A stretch of 64,000 bases of DNA from Gemmatimonadota bacterium. GTDB lineage: Bacteria > Latescibacterota > UBA2968 > GCA-2709665. The position numbers and the translations under genes are program-made. Location: positions 62,001-126,000 of the forward strand of contig JAPPJY010000037.1 in NCBI GenBank assembly GCA_028874335.1, written 5' to 3'. Below the pieces are notes generated by a model. The model saw nothing but the letters and a program-made list of their open reading frames with translations, did no database searches and was not told the DNA's origin. This document shows positions 26,481 through 35,894 of the stretch, one piece after another. Each line of letters begins with the position of its first letter. The stretch's first letter is position 1.

Positions 26481-29000
26481 TTATCGTGTCAGCTCGATGG
26501 GCACGGGCCCAGTCCCCGTCTGTCCCGGCAGCCTGGCTTCAATTTTCCTGCCCGCTCGCGCTCCGTCGGGCGCGCGTTCGACAAAGACGTCGACATCCTG
26601 GCCGTTCTTGTACACCGGTCGGCCTTCCAGCGTCTGGTAGGCCACCGACGGACAGGAGACCATTCGGATCGTGTCACCGTCGAATACGGCCGACAACGTC
26701 ACTGGCCGCGCCGATCGGATGCGGATTCCGCTGCAACTGAATTCCGTCGTGTGAACCAGGATGATGCTGCGGGGTTGCCCGGACGCATTGCGGGAAACCG
26801 ATGCAAAGCGCCCGGCCAGCATCAGACCGTCCGGCCCCGATCCGCTCTCGTAAACCACCTGCCTGCTACCGCCGTCGGCGTGTGCGATATGGACAACCGC
26901 GGCGGCATCTCCCGGAAGCATCCGAACGTCGGAGACGAACGGGTTCTCGATGTATGCCTCGTGAACGGCCACAAAGGGTGCGTCTGTCTCACGATGGCGA
27001 ACCATCAGGCTGTGCCTTCCCGGATCGGGATAGGTGTTCAGGAGAAAGGCGGTCTGTTCCGGCGAACCTGACACCGTCACCCGGTTAGAAACGTCGTTCC
27101 GGTTGGCGCCGTTTCCCGTTTCAGGTTCCGCGGGTACGCGCCATGTTGTCTGAAACGTCTCCTCCGCACGCCCCTCACGAAATCCCGGTCGGCCTCGCAT
27201 GACATAGTCCGCCGGTTCGAACCCGGTTTTTTCCTTCATCGCAAGGCTGATCTGCGGCTCCTCTCCGATGCCGTGATAGAACCAGTCGTGTATGTTTCCG
27301 CCCCGAACGCGGAATATATCCAGCAGGTACGAGTCGAACTGGATCAGGATACGACGGTAGATATCGGTCGGTTCATACTCACGGTCCCCGTGGGCTTCGG
27401 CAACCTGGCCACCGGGTAGATCGACGAATGTGTGGATGCGCGGGACCTGGTCATGGCGCAGCTGGTCTCCGTGAACCTGCGATACTTCGTCGACGGTAAC
27501 CGTATTGTGGGCGTATGAAGCGCCGCTGTAGATGCGCTGATCGGGGTCTTCGTAACGGGTGCGCTTTTCGCCGGTGAGCATCCGGTCGTGTGAGTAGGTG
27601 ATCAAATTCATCCGGTCCGCGTGCGCGTGTCCGGAGCCCGGCAGAAGCGCGTTCAAACCGGCGTACAGGCGGTTGCCGCCGGATTCCCGTTTCAATGCCA
27701 CGTACCCGCTGGAGAGGTTTGCGCTCTGGTACGGTACCGGTTTTTCTTTGATGACTTCCGCGCCGAACAGGAGTCCCGTCAGTCCTCTGTCCCCCTCTCG
27801 AAGTACGCGGTACGAACCCGTTTCGTCGATGTCCAGGTAGCGGTACCCGATTTCGGCCGTCAGCGGATAGCTGGCGAGGCTGGCGCGCCCTCCCATGTCT
27901 CCCGTCGGCGCAACGGACAGGTCCGGAAACGTCTGGGCGGTAAACCATTTGATAGCGCGGCGAACGTGCCGGTAACTGCTGTTCCCGGAATCCAGTTCGT
28001 CGTAGATCTCGGACGGAAACAGGTCCGGCATCTGACGCGAGAGCCTGTGGCCGAGTACGAGCGCGCGGCAGTTCGGACCCAGGGCATACAGGTGGTACGC
28101 GCTGCACAGGCCCCAGAAACCTCCGTCAGCCAGATAGTTGTTGCGCGTCAGCCAACGGATGCCGCGGTGGTCGGGGCGACGTTCGGAAGCGTAATCCCTG
28201 TGGCCGAACGCCCAGTCCACGTAATCCGTACTCTCGATTGCGCAGCCGGCCATGGCGACAGAACTGAGATAGGCGAACATCCCGTTGTGGCGCGGGCTGC
28301 TGTCCTCTTCAACGCGGAAGACCGCGTCCGCCCAGTGCCGGAGCAGGTCCTGCCGGATCCGCAGGTGTTCCTGAGCGGTGAAGAGGCCTTCCTCCAACCG
28401 GAGCAGTTCGTATGCTTCCGATAGCGCAAGAACGATGACGCAGTCGCCCTCCATGTTGTAGGTCCAGATCACATGCTGGGTGCCGCTCCCCTGCACGGGC
28501 AGGGTTTGAATGTGTCTGGCGAACAGTTTCAGAATGCCCGCGCTCCTTTCGGCGTACGAGCGGTCCCCGCCAAGTGCATACAAGAGCGCGAGGTGTTGGG
28601 CCGTGGTCGCCATCGCCTGGATGTAGGAGCAGCCCCAGCCTTCGTAAAGGGTCCCGGAATATTTCCCCGTAAGATGTACTGCCGTGGACTGCTGATGCAG
28701 CACGTGGGCGACGTCGCACCGACGGCACGTGGCTTCACGGTCGTTGAACGGTTCGAACCTGAGCCTGTCCTGGCAGACCGGACAGATCATCAGCCAGTAA
28801 ACCTGCATCTTTCGTTTCGGCATCAGCGTCTCGATTCGGTCGAGGGGCTGCTCGAGCCACGGCTGCACACTGGCGCGCAATTCCTCCGCGGCCTTCTTTG
28901 CCCAGTCGTGAAATCTGATTTTTCGCCTGATCTCCTCCAGGGTTGCCACGTCCACGAATCCTGCCGGGTGTATCCATCGCTGCTTATCGGAGTCGCCCAT
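26481..29000 (-). CDS. Heparinase II/III-like protein, cytosolic, with Cys4 zinc-ribbon-like insert
   Basis: The product has 839 residues; ATG 29000 follows AAAGGAGGAAGCGGG, and upstream in-frame codons lack conservation. An all-helical (alpha/alpha)-toroid N-terminal half (GWGCSYIQAMATTAQHLALLYAL and similar) precedes a beta-sandwich half with ALLPGSGHAHADRMNLITYSH, which is typical of heparinase II/III and alginate-lyase-like PL families. A Cys4 motif (Cys73, 76, 92, 95: CPVC and CRRC) looks like a zinc ribbon and recurs in two other proteins here (32834, 43820). There is no signal peptide. It is predicted to cleave uronic-acid-containing glycans or oligosaccharides. It faces away from the PhyH gene at 29194. 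Confidence 0.8.
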   Translation of the reverse strand: MGDSDKQRWIHPAGFVDVATLEEIRRKIRFHDWAKKAAEELRASVQPWLEQPLDRIETLMPKRKMQVYWLMICPVCQDRLRFEPFNDREATCRRCDVAHVLHQQSTAVHLTGKYSGTLYEGWGCSYIQAMATTAQHLALLYALGGDRSYAERSAGILKLFARHIQTLPVQGSGTQHVIWTYNMEGDCVIVLALSEAYELLRLEEGLFTAQEHLRIRQDLLRHWADAVFRVEEDSSPRHNGMFAYLSSVAMAGCAIESTDYVDWAFGHRDYASERRPDHRGIRWLTRNNYLADGGFWGLCSAYHLYALGPNCRALVLGHRLSRQMPDLFPSEIYDELDSGNSSYRHVRRAIKWFTAQTFPDLSVAPTGDMGGRASLASYPLTAEIGYRYLDIDETGSYRVLREGDRGLTGLLFGAEVIKEKPVPYQSANLSSGYVALKRESGGNRLYAGLNALLPGSGHAHADRMNLITYSHDRMLTGEKRTRYEDPDQRIYSGASYAHNTVTVDEVSQVHGDQLRHDQVPRIHTFVDLPGGQVAEAHGDREYEPTDIYRRILIQFDSYLLDIFRVRGGNIHDWFYHGIGEEPQISLAMKEKTGFEPADYVMRGRPGFREGRAEETFQTTWRVPAEPETGNGANRNDVSNRVTVSGSPEQTAFLLNTYPDPGRHSLMVRHRETDAPFVAVHEAYIENPFVSDVRMLPGDAAAVVHIAHADGGSRQVVYESGSGPDGLMLAGRFASVSRNASGQPRSIILVHTTEFSCSGIRIRSARPVTLSAVFDGDTIRMVSCPSVAYQTLEGRPVYKNGQDVDVFVERAPDGARAGRKIEARLPGQTGTGPVPIELTR

Positions 29001-29193
29001 CCCGCTTCCTCCTTTGTTCACGAGGGCCTTTTCCAACCTTCCGGTCAGATGACAAGATAACATCTGCGAACCGCTCGGAAAGGAGTATCCGCTTCCGGGC
29101 GGGGACCCTGCGAAGTGAGTTTGTCGGCTTCCGGCGTTTGCATATATTTCGGTAGGTCGGGCTGACGGCGAACCTTACTCCGGAGGAATTGAA

Positions 29194-30003
29194 ATGGGTA
29201 TGACGGATGAAGAGAAGTTCAGGTTTGACCTGACGGGCTTTCTGGTGCGCCCCGCCATTCTGAGTCAGGATGAGATTGAATCCATCGTCCAGCAGATCGA
29301 TCGCATCGTACACGATCCGGGCGCACTGCCGCCGGAACATCGCACGGTCCCGGGAGGTCCGTCGAGCGTGCTGATCGATCATCCGAAGGTAGTTGAGGTC
29401 CTGCACGAGATTATCGGGCCCGAGGTCCGGATGGAAGGCTGTTACTGCGTCTGGCGTAAAAAAGGTCAGTCCCACGGAGGGGGGCTTCACGGAGGTGGAC
29501 CCGGCCAGATTGATCCGATATTCGGATACCGTTGTCAGAACGGGCGGATTCACGCCGGGATGGTACGCGTGGTCTTCGAGCTGACGGAAGTGCGTCCGGA
29601 AGATGGGGGCACGCATTTCATCGTTGGCAGCCATAAGGCGAATTTTGAAATGCATCCCGATCACCTTTCCATGGAGCCGGGAAAGCGAAGCCCGTACCTG
29701 ATGGGATATGGATGCCCGGCTGGCAGCGCCGTATTCTTCACAGAGAACGTGTGCCACGTGGGACCGGAATGGACCAGCGACAGTCCGCGCGTCGCCGTGC
29801 TGCATGCCTATTCGCACCTGGCAACGCACTGGCACCGGCTGAATGTGCCTCCCGACGTACTCAACAGTCTGCCGCGAGAGAAACAGGCCTGGTTTCGCGA
29901 GCCGTGGATCGCCGATTTCCGCACCCGGCCGGCAACCCGGAATACGCTGGACCACTATCTGGGTTCGAAAGATCCAATGATGCGAACCGCCGTCGGGGAT
30001 TGA
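29194..30003 (+). CDS. PhyH-family Fe/2-oxoglutarate enzyme with HGG in place of HxD
   Basis: The product has 269 residues, with ATG 29194 after CGGAGGAATTG. The double-stranded beta-helix is of the PhyH (phytanoyl-CoA dioxygenase) family: DLTGFLVRPAILSQDEIESI at the N-terminus and THFIVGSHKANFEMHP in the core. The likely metal site is His99 in GLHGGGPGQ, with distal His188 (VCHVGPEW) and Arg199 (SPRVAVLHAY) for 2-oxoglutarate. The position of the Asp ligand is Gly101, as in the three paralogues at 47851-51530. It opens a run of genes up to 38122. Substrate is unknown. Confidence 0.82.
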   Translation: MGMTDEEKFRFDLTGFLVRPAILSQDEIESIVQQIDRIVHDPGALPPEHRTVPGGPSSVLIDHPKVVEVLHEIIGPEVRMEGCYCVWRKKGQSHGGGLHGGGPGQIDPIFGYRCQNGRIHAGMVRVVFELTEVRPEDGGTHFIVGSHKANFEMHPDHLSMEPGKRSPYLMGYGCPAGSAVFFTENVCHVGPEWTSDSPRVAVLHAYSHLATHWHRLNVPPDVLNSLPREKQAWFREPWIADFRTRPATRNTLDHYLGSKDPMMRTAVGD

Positions 30004-30114
30004 GAGTCTGTCAGCCCGGTCTCCAGACGCGTTGGAATTCCGTCTTGCGACGGCGTGAGAGTCGGCACGTAAACCGGCATGGCGCAGTGAACGTTGAATG
30101 AAAGCGACATAGCG

Positions 30115-30984
30115 ATGGAAGATTATTCACACGTGATGAAGCCGGACACCGGTTATCAGTATGAGTTTAAAGCCGGGGATCTGGATGCAATGAGCGAATG
30201 CCTGGAGGCGCATGGATTCGCAGTCATCAAGGATGTGCTGCCGCCGGAACGTGTTGAAGCGCTCAAACAGGCAGTGTGGGACGGCACGGATCCGGACGGC
30301 GCGCTGGCGACGGGTGAGAGCAGTACGCGCCATGCGTGGATTGAGTCCGGGCCCGGAGCATGGTCGCTCCTGGAGTTTGAACCGTTCATGGATATTCATC
30401 GTCACTTAATCGGTATGGAAGAGCTGACCTTACATCGGTCGGCCGCAATTATCCGGATGCCGGGGTCACAACCTGTGTCGTGGCATACGGATTGGTGCGG
30501 GTATTCGACGGAGATCAGGAATTCGGGTGATGTGTTGAATCGCGGTCTGTGGCCGTCGGGCAAGTGGTTTTACCTGACGGGTTCCCGCCCGATTCATGGC
30601 GGTCTGTGTGTCATTGAAGACTCCCATGTGAAAGATTGGGACGGTCCGGAGGGGTTCAGGATGACGGCCGACAGGCGGTCGTTTTATCCCGAAGACGAGG
30701 ACGAGCGACCGTATGCCGGGTTTGATATTCCCGGCCTTGTGCCTCTGTTTACAGATGGCGGTGATATGATCGTATTCGCCCACCGGACGTACCATGGCGC
30801 GTTTCCCAACCGGCTGCAAGAGCCGAGACTGTCGTGTGGCGTCGGTTTCCGGGACCGCAGGCACCGTATCGATGTTCCGTGGGTGATTCCGCAATCCGGA
30901 CGATGGTTTCTCGAGAACTTGCCGGACCATCTCAAGGTATATACGGATGGCTATACCAGCATTGACATGGATTGGCGCGGATAG
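30115..30984 (+). CDS. PhyH-family Fe/2-oxoglutarate dioxygenase with canonical HTD
   Basis: The product has 289 residues, taken from ATG 30115; a TTG at 30094 is an alternative, and neither has a strong ribosome-binding site. Residues 32-44 (AHGFAVIKDVLPP) are a PhyH N-terminal motif. VSWHTDWCGY gives a complete HxD pair (His124, Asp126), with distal His227 (RTYHGAFPN) and Arg238 (PRLSCGVGFRDR). This is the classical facial triad, so hydroxylase or oxidase chemistry is expected. It contrasts with the neighbouring protein at 29194. Substrate is unknown. Confidence 0.8.
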   Translation: MEDYSHVMKPDTGYQYEFKAGDLDAMSECLEAHGFAVIKDVLPPERVEALKQAVWDGTDPDGALATGESSTRHAWIESGPGAWSLLEFEPFMDIHRHLIGMEELTLHRSAAIIRMPGSQPVSWHTDWCGYSTEIRNSGDVLNRGLWPSGKWFYLTGSRPIHGGLCVIEDSHVKDWDGPEGFRMTADRRSFYPEDEDERPYAGFDIPGLVPLFTDGGDMIVFAHRTYHGAFPNRLQEPRLSCGVGFRDRRHRIDVPWVIPQSGRWFLENLPDHLKVYTDGYTSIDMDWRG

Positions 30985-31047
30985 GGTCCGGCAGTTGTTG
31001 CCGCGCAGGAGGGTCAACAGTCGTGTCGCGTTGGGCCGAGGTGTGAC

Positions 31048-31956
31048 TTGAGGACGGTCTACGTGCTGCTGACGATGGACTGCGAGACCGCCAGATCGGA
31101 CCTGGCGCCCAATGCAATCCGGATGTCCGGTAGCGGTCCCGCGGACTACGAGGAGAGTGCACGATCGATTTTTGGATATGCGGAGACGGCAGCGACGTAC
31201 GGATATCCCGTCACTTTTCTTGCGCATCCCGAAGTGGCTGTCGAAAACGCGGACCTGCTCCTGGATCTGCGGGACCGCGGGGCATGTCTGGGGCTGCATG
31301 TCCATCCGTACAAACTCAGACACCGGAAATACCAACATGACCTCGGGGCGTATTCCGCCGGAGAGCAGTCAGGAATCGTCAGCGGCGCGATGCACGTGTG
31401 GGAATCCGCGCTCGGCCATCCGCCCCGTTATTTCAGGGCCGGTTACTTCTCGGCCAACGATCAGACATTTGGTGTTTTAAGCGATCTGGGATTTGCGGGC
31501 GGCAGCCTGTCCATCCCGGGGCGGGTCCTCCCCGGACATCATAGCCTCTGGGCGGGCGCGGAGAATTATTCACACAGGGCGCATCACCAGTGTCGTTTGA
31601 CTGCCGGCGAAAGCGATTTCATCAATGTGCCGGTGTCCGTCGCATTCGAGCGCCCGGTCAGTCGCGGGCACGCGGGCGAGCAGGGCCATGAATGGCTCTA
31701 TGTTCCTCATCGATACGACCATGCGGCCGTTATCCGGGACGTATTGGATCGATTCACGCTCGACAAACCCCGGTTTCCCGTTATTGTGACCGACAGCCAC
31801 AACGATCAGGATTATCTCAATACTCAACACCCGGCGCGGCTGAATCTCGAGCGGATACTCGGTACGATCCTGGACACTTGCACGCGGATGGGGATGCGTC
31901 CTGAGGGTATAACGCTGGATGCATTATGCAGGCAGGTCCTGGAGGACTTGCGGTGA
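31048..31956 (+). CDS. Polysaccharide-deacetylase-like protein (NodB-type barrel)
   Basis: The product has 302 residues, with a TTG start at 31048 after GGGCCGAGGTG. The fold resembles carbohydrate esterase family 4: a strand with LLTMDCETARSD in the place of the TFDDG motif, GYPVTFLAHPEV, LGLHVHPYKLR (His-x-His-Pro for metal) and RAGYFSANDQTFGVLSDLGF. Such proteins remove N- or O-acetyl groups from glycans. The first motif is divergent (Asp-Cys-Glu), so activity is less certain than the fold. It is cytosolic by sequence. It sits 63 bp after the PhyH gene and 38 bp before the amidohydrolase. Confidence 0.65.
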   Translation: MRTVYVLLTMDCETARSDLAPNAIRMSGSGPADYEESARSIFGYAETAATYGYPVTFLAHPEVAVENADLLLDLRDRGACLGLHVHPYKLRHRKYQHDLGAYSAGEQSGIVSGAMHVWESALGHPPRYFRAGYFSANDQTFGVLSDLGFAGGSLSIPGRVLPGHHSLWAGAENYSHRAHHQCRLTAGESDFINVPVSVAFERPVSRGHAGEQGHEWLYVPHRYDHAAVIRDVLDRFTLDKPRFPVIVTDSHNDQDYLNTQHPARLNLERILGTILDTCTRMGMRPEGITLDALCRQVLEDLR

Positions 31957-31994
31957 AAGAACAGACAGGGCTCGTTTCCAGATTGGAGGAACCA

Positions 31995-32822
31995 ATGCGA
32001 ATCGATTCTCACGTGCACGTGTGGACGATGGGTTCACTGCCGTTTACGCACAACGATGAAATGTCAACCAGTCGGCCGAAATATCCGGGACTGGTCGAGG
32101 ATCTCATCCGGTATATGGACCAGAATGGCATTGACCGAACGGTGCTGATTCAATGCATGTATCACGGGTACGACAACAGTTACATGTGCGACTGCATGCG
32201 GCGATTTCCAGATCGCCTGCACGGCGTTGCGCTGATCGACCCTGTACGTCCGGGCGCGGCCGAAAAGCTGGAACGGCTCCACGGCGAGCACGGGGTGCAG
32301 GGGATGCGGCTGTATCCCATTAAGGATAAGGACGCATCCTGGCTGTCGCGTGACGATCAGACGGCGCTCTGGGAGACCGCGAAGAGGCTGGGGGTCCCGT
32401 TCACGTGGTTCGGCCGCTGCCATCAGATTCCGTTGCTGGAGCCGATGCTGGACCGATTCCCCGAGGTCAACGTCATCGTGGATCACCTGGGAGAGCCCGT
32501 GCTGCCCGAAGGCCTGGACGGGAGCTTTCGGTACCTCCTCCAGGCAGCGAAGTATCCGAATCTCTATGTGAAGGCCACGAGGATTGATGGCATATCCGCG
32601 CAATCGTGGCCGCACGAGGACGTTCATCCGTATGTTGAGGCCGTACTCGATGCTTTCGGGTCCCGCCGGATGCTGGGGTGTACCGGATTTCCCGAAGACC
32701 CCCAGCGCGGCGAGGCCGTCGGCTTCCGCGTGATCGAAGAAGCGATGGACTTTCTTTCCGATGAAGACAAGGCCTGGATATTGGGAAAGACCGCGGACAA
32801 GCTCTACGGCCGCAACCCATAG
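31995..32822 (+). CDS. Amidohydrolase-2 family protein (metal-dependent lactonase/decarboxylase type)
   Basis: The product has 275 residues; ATG 31995 follows GGAGGAACC and directly precedes MRIDSHVHVW with the His-x-His metal motif. VIVDHLGEPVLP carries a third His. The family includes sugar lactonases and aromatic-acid decarboxylases with a TIM-barrel. The usual C-terminal motif is Gly-Ser/Thr-Asp-x-Pro with the catalytic Asp; here it reads MLGCTGFPEDP, so the Asp position is Gly. Either another residue serves or the activity is altered. It is 11 bp from the next gene, so the two are co-translated or co-transcribed. Confidence 0.8.
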   Translation: MRIDSHVHVWTMGSLPFTHNDEMSTSRPKYPGLVEDLIRYMDQNGIDRTVLIQCMYHGYDNSYMCDCMRRFPDRLHGVALIDPVRPGAAEKLERLHGEHGVQGMRLYPIKDKDASWLSRDDQTALWETAKRLGVPFTWFGRCHQIPLLEPMLDRFPEVNVIVDHLGEPVLPEGLDGSFRYLLQAAKYPNLYVKATRIDGISAQSWPHEDVHPYVEAVLDAFGSRRMLGCTGFPEDPQRGEAVGFRVIEEAMDFLSDEDKAWILGKTADKLYGRNP

Positions 32823-32833
32823 GAGGAATCGTC

Positions 32834-35815
32834 ATGTGGCAGTTGAATCTCTCAGGTCTGGGGTCGATGGGATGGGCGGTTGCACTACCCGGGGTACAGT
32901 CGGCGTTGATCGACGTGTGTTTCTTGAGAATCCACATTCTCGTGTTCCTGTTCATCCTTCCCGCGATACTGCTGGCGGCATCCAGGAGCGCATGCGCCGG
33001 ACCCCGGACATTGTACAAATCCGCGGACATTGAAAACGCTCGCCGAAACGTGGCGCAATACGATTGGGCGAAGGGAATCGTGGAGGGATGGGAGAGAGAT
33101 GTCGCGCTGGCGATGCGGCAGGACCGCGGGTTTTTCGATACACTGATTCCGGAGTTGACGCCCGGAACCCATTATGGCCAGAACTGCCCCCATTGCGTGG
33201 GGAAGCTGTCGCTGATGGGTGGCGGGCGGTTCAACTGGACCATAGAGCGTCCTGATGAAATCTCGTGCAGTGTCTGCGGGACGGTTTACCCGAATGCGCA
33301 GTATCCTGAAACCGGCGTTCTGGAATGCCCTCGCATGGGGCAGCGGTTTACGTATTACCAGACGCCTGAAGAAGTGGCCGATCCCGATAACAAAGCCAAA
33401 CATGCGCTCAAGTGGCTTGGTAAACGTCCCACGATGACGAGTTTCACGGGGCATATTCGAGATTGCAAGGTGGGCTGGGCAACGGGTCAGGCGTTGACGC
33501 TGGCGAAGTTGTTTGCCGTTTCAGGCGATGCCAGGTACGCTGAACGGGTGGTCTGGATTCTGGATCGATTCGCTCGTGTCTATCCGAATTATCTCTATCA
33601 TTCGTACGACGGCAGTATCGCCGATCTGCCGCCCTCGGAAGTGGCGGCCAATATGGGCGGGGAGGAGTTGGCGGGAGGACCCGCGGGCGGGCGGTTTCCG
33701 CCGGGTGCAATACGGCACGCTTACGGCTTGCATCAATATGAAACGCATTCCACGCTGAACAATGGGTTCTGGGGCGCGGGGCGTCTGCGCGTGCACGGGA
33801 AGGGGAGCGATGCCGGCCCGCTGTTCTCGTTGCTCGTCGCGTATGACCTGGTCCGCGAAGCGTCCCACCCGGACGGCCGCCGCGTGCTGGATGAAGTCAC
33901 GGAGCGTCGCATTCTGGATGATCTGATACTGGCCGGCTGTGCGGATATGGAGCATTGGAACTCACTCTCCAACAAGGGCACCGCCGTCTTCGTATTGAGC
34001 GCGGGTGTGGGGATGCTCTTTGAGCAGCCTGACCGTGTCCGACACGCGCTGGACGGCTTCCGCCGAATGCTGGACGAGCGCTACCACCATGACGGATTCT
34101 ACGCCGAATGTCCGTCCTATTCGGCCCACAACCTTTCAAATGTGCACGAACTGGCTGACCTGCTGCATGGATACAGCGACCCGCCCGGGTACTTGTCCGG
34201 AGAAGGAGAACGAATCGATTCGCTGGACATCTTCTCCAGCGGGCGATTCCATGATTCGCTGGTGTCACTGGTCAGATCGCTGGCGCCGGGAAACCGGATG
34301 CCCGTGATCGGAGATACGCAATACATTGCGAAGGCGGACCTTCTTTCCCTGGAGATGCTGGCTGCTCGCATCGGGGGGGCTTATGCCGGATTGCTGGAGC
34401 AGGTTCAAGGCGCGAAATTGTCCCGAAGAGGCAGGGAGTATGCGTTGTGGTATCTTGCCCCGGATCTCAGGGCGGACGCCGCGGAATTGCCGCTGCGTTC
34501 CGAGTGGTTTCCGGGATGGCACGTCGGGGTATTGCGCGGTGGTCGGGGCGCCAGCGATACCGCACTCTTTCTGAACGGCAACGAGCATCAGTGGACGGTG
34601 CAGACGGGTCATCGGCATCAGGACGTGTTGAGTCTGAGCCTGTACGCGCACGGAGAGGAAATGGTATCGGACCGCGGGTACTTTTCCGGCAGCGATCAGC
34701 GCCTTCCGGACGGTCGGAGCGGGCAGCGATGGATGAAGAGCACCCTTTCTCACAATCTGGTGGTTGTGGACGAAGAAGATCAGCAGCGAAGCGAATGCGG
34801 CTCGAACCTTGAGCTTTTCGGCCTGGCGCCGGGCATCGAGGTGGTACAGGCTTCGGGGATAAATGTCTATCCGCAGTGCGACGTCTACCAGCGTGTTTGC
34901 GTTATGGTGGACGCGGCTGAGGGTCAGACTTATGCCGTTGACCTCTTCCGGGTCAGCGGAGGAAAAATCCATCAGTACGGCTTTCAGTGCAACGGAACGC
35001 TGGCGGGCGGTGTGCCCGATTTTTCCACGTACGATTCGGTAAGACTCTCGGATGTCTGGGCCGAGTGGCTTGAGAATCCACGGGCGATTTCATTGGAGAA
35101 GACAACGGCGATTACATGGCAACATCGGGGGATAAACCTGGACTTGATGGTGCTCAATACACCGCAACGACTGACGCTCGCCGATGCGCCGGGCTGGCGG
35201 ATATTCACGACGGAAGAGTTGAAACAGCCCTCCGTCGGGCATATTCTGGCGGAGAATCGGTCTGGTGACGAGGGCACGCCGCTCTCGAGCCGGTATGTCG
35301 CGTTAATTGCACCTTACGTTTCCGGAAGCTCGCCCGTTGTCAGTGCGCGATTGATCGAAGACGATCCTGAGTCCGGCGCAGTGGCCATTGAGGTCCAGTT
35401 GGCAGGCCGAACGGACTACTTCATTTCTTCGATGGACCATGAGCAGCGCCAGTATGGTCCCGTGCGCCTGGCGGGCCGATTCGGATTTGCATCGGTGGAC
35501 GAGCAGGGTCGCGCCGTCCGGGCGTATCTGTTGAACGGAACGGAGTTGACCTGCGGCGAACTGACCGTTTCACTGGCCGAGGCAAGCACGACCGTGAGCG
35601 TCCGGTCCGTCGAAGCGCGGACGTTCCATCTTGCGGAACCGTTATCCGATCCCGAGCGCGTCGTTGGTGCCTATCTGCTGACCGGCACGACGCCACAGAC
35701 GGGATTCGAGATTGAATCGGCCACCGAGAACGCCATTACCGTTCGGGACTATCCGGCAATTCCAACCGAAACGGTCACGATATTGAATTCCGGTTGGAAA
35801 GAGGCGAAAAAATGA
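32834..35815 (+). CDS. Heparinase II/III-like protein, exported or membrane-anchored
   Basis: The product has 993 residues, with ATG 32834 after AGGAGGAATCGTC. A hydrophobic segment at residues 33-50 (IHILVFLFILPAILLAAS), ending near SRSACAGP, is a late signal peptide or anchor. A Cys4 zinc-ribbon-like motif follows (Cys118, 121, 145, 148: CPHC and CSVC). The helical toroid includes NNGFWGAGRLRVHGKGSDAG and YAECPSYSAHNLSNVHELADLL. The beta domain includes QTGHRHQDVLSLSLYAHGEEMVSDRGYF and TLSHNLVVVDEEDQ, which are heparinase II/III features with the conserved His. It is predicted to degrade uronate polysaccharides in the periplasm or outside the cell. Confidence 0.82.
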   Translation: MWQLNLSGLGSMGWAVALPGVQSALIDVCFLRIHILVFLFILPAILLAASRSACAGPRTLYKSADIENARRNVAQYDWAKGIVEGWERDVALAMRQDRGFFDTLIPELTPGTHYGQNCPHCVGKLSLMGGGRFNWTIERPDEISCSVCGTVYPNAQYPETGVLECPRMGQRFTYYQTPEEVADPDNKAKHALKWLGKRPTMTSFTGHIRDCKVGWATGQALTLAKLFAVSGDARYAERVVWILDRFARVYPNYLYHSYDGSIADLPPSEVAANMGGEELAGGPAGGRFPPGAIRHAYGLHQYETHSTLNNGFWGAGRLRVHGKGSDAGPLFSLLVAYDLVREASHPDGRRVLDEVTERRILDDLILAGCADMEHWNSLSNKGTAVFVLSAGVGMLFEQPDRVRHALDGFRRMLDERYHHDGFYAECPSYSAHNLSNVHELADLLHGYSDPPGYLSGEGERIDSLDIFSSGRFHDSLVSLVRSLAPGNRMPVIGDTQYIAKADLLSLEMLAARIGGAYAGLLEQVQGAKLSRRGREYALWYLAPDLRADAAELPLRSEWFPGWHVGVLRGGRGASDTALFLNGNEHQWTVQTGHRHQDVLSLSLYAHGEEMVSDRGYFSGSDQRLPDGRSGQRWMKSTLSHNLVVVDEEDQQRSECGSNLELFGLAPGIEVVQASGINVYPQCDVYQRVCVMVDAAEGQTYAVDLFRVSGGKIHQYGFQCNGTLAGGVPDFSTYDSVRLSDVWAEWLENPRAISLEKTTAITWQHRGINLDLMVLNTPQRLTLADAPGWRIFTTEELKQPSVGHILAENRSGDEGTPLSSRYVALIAPYVSGSSPVVSARLIEDDPESGAVAIEVQLAGRTDYFISSMDHEQRQYGPVRLAGRFGFASVDEQGRAVRAYLLNGTELTCGELTVSLAEASTTVSVRSVEARTFHLAEPLSDPERVVGAYLLTGTTPQTGFEIESATENAITVRDYPAIPTETVTILNSGWKEAKK

Positions 35816-35894
35816 GACCCCGACCGTCATGACCATACAGGCGGTTTTTCAGTATTGCGGGCTTTTTTCAGGGAATCACAGGGGAGAGAATTCT

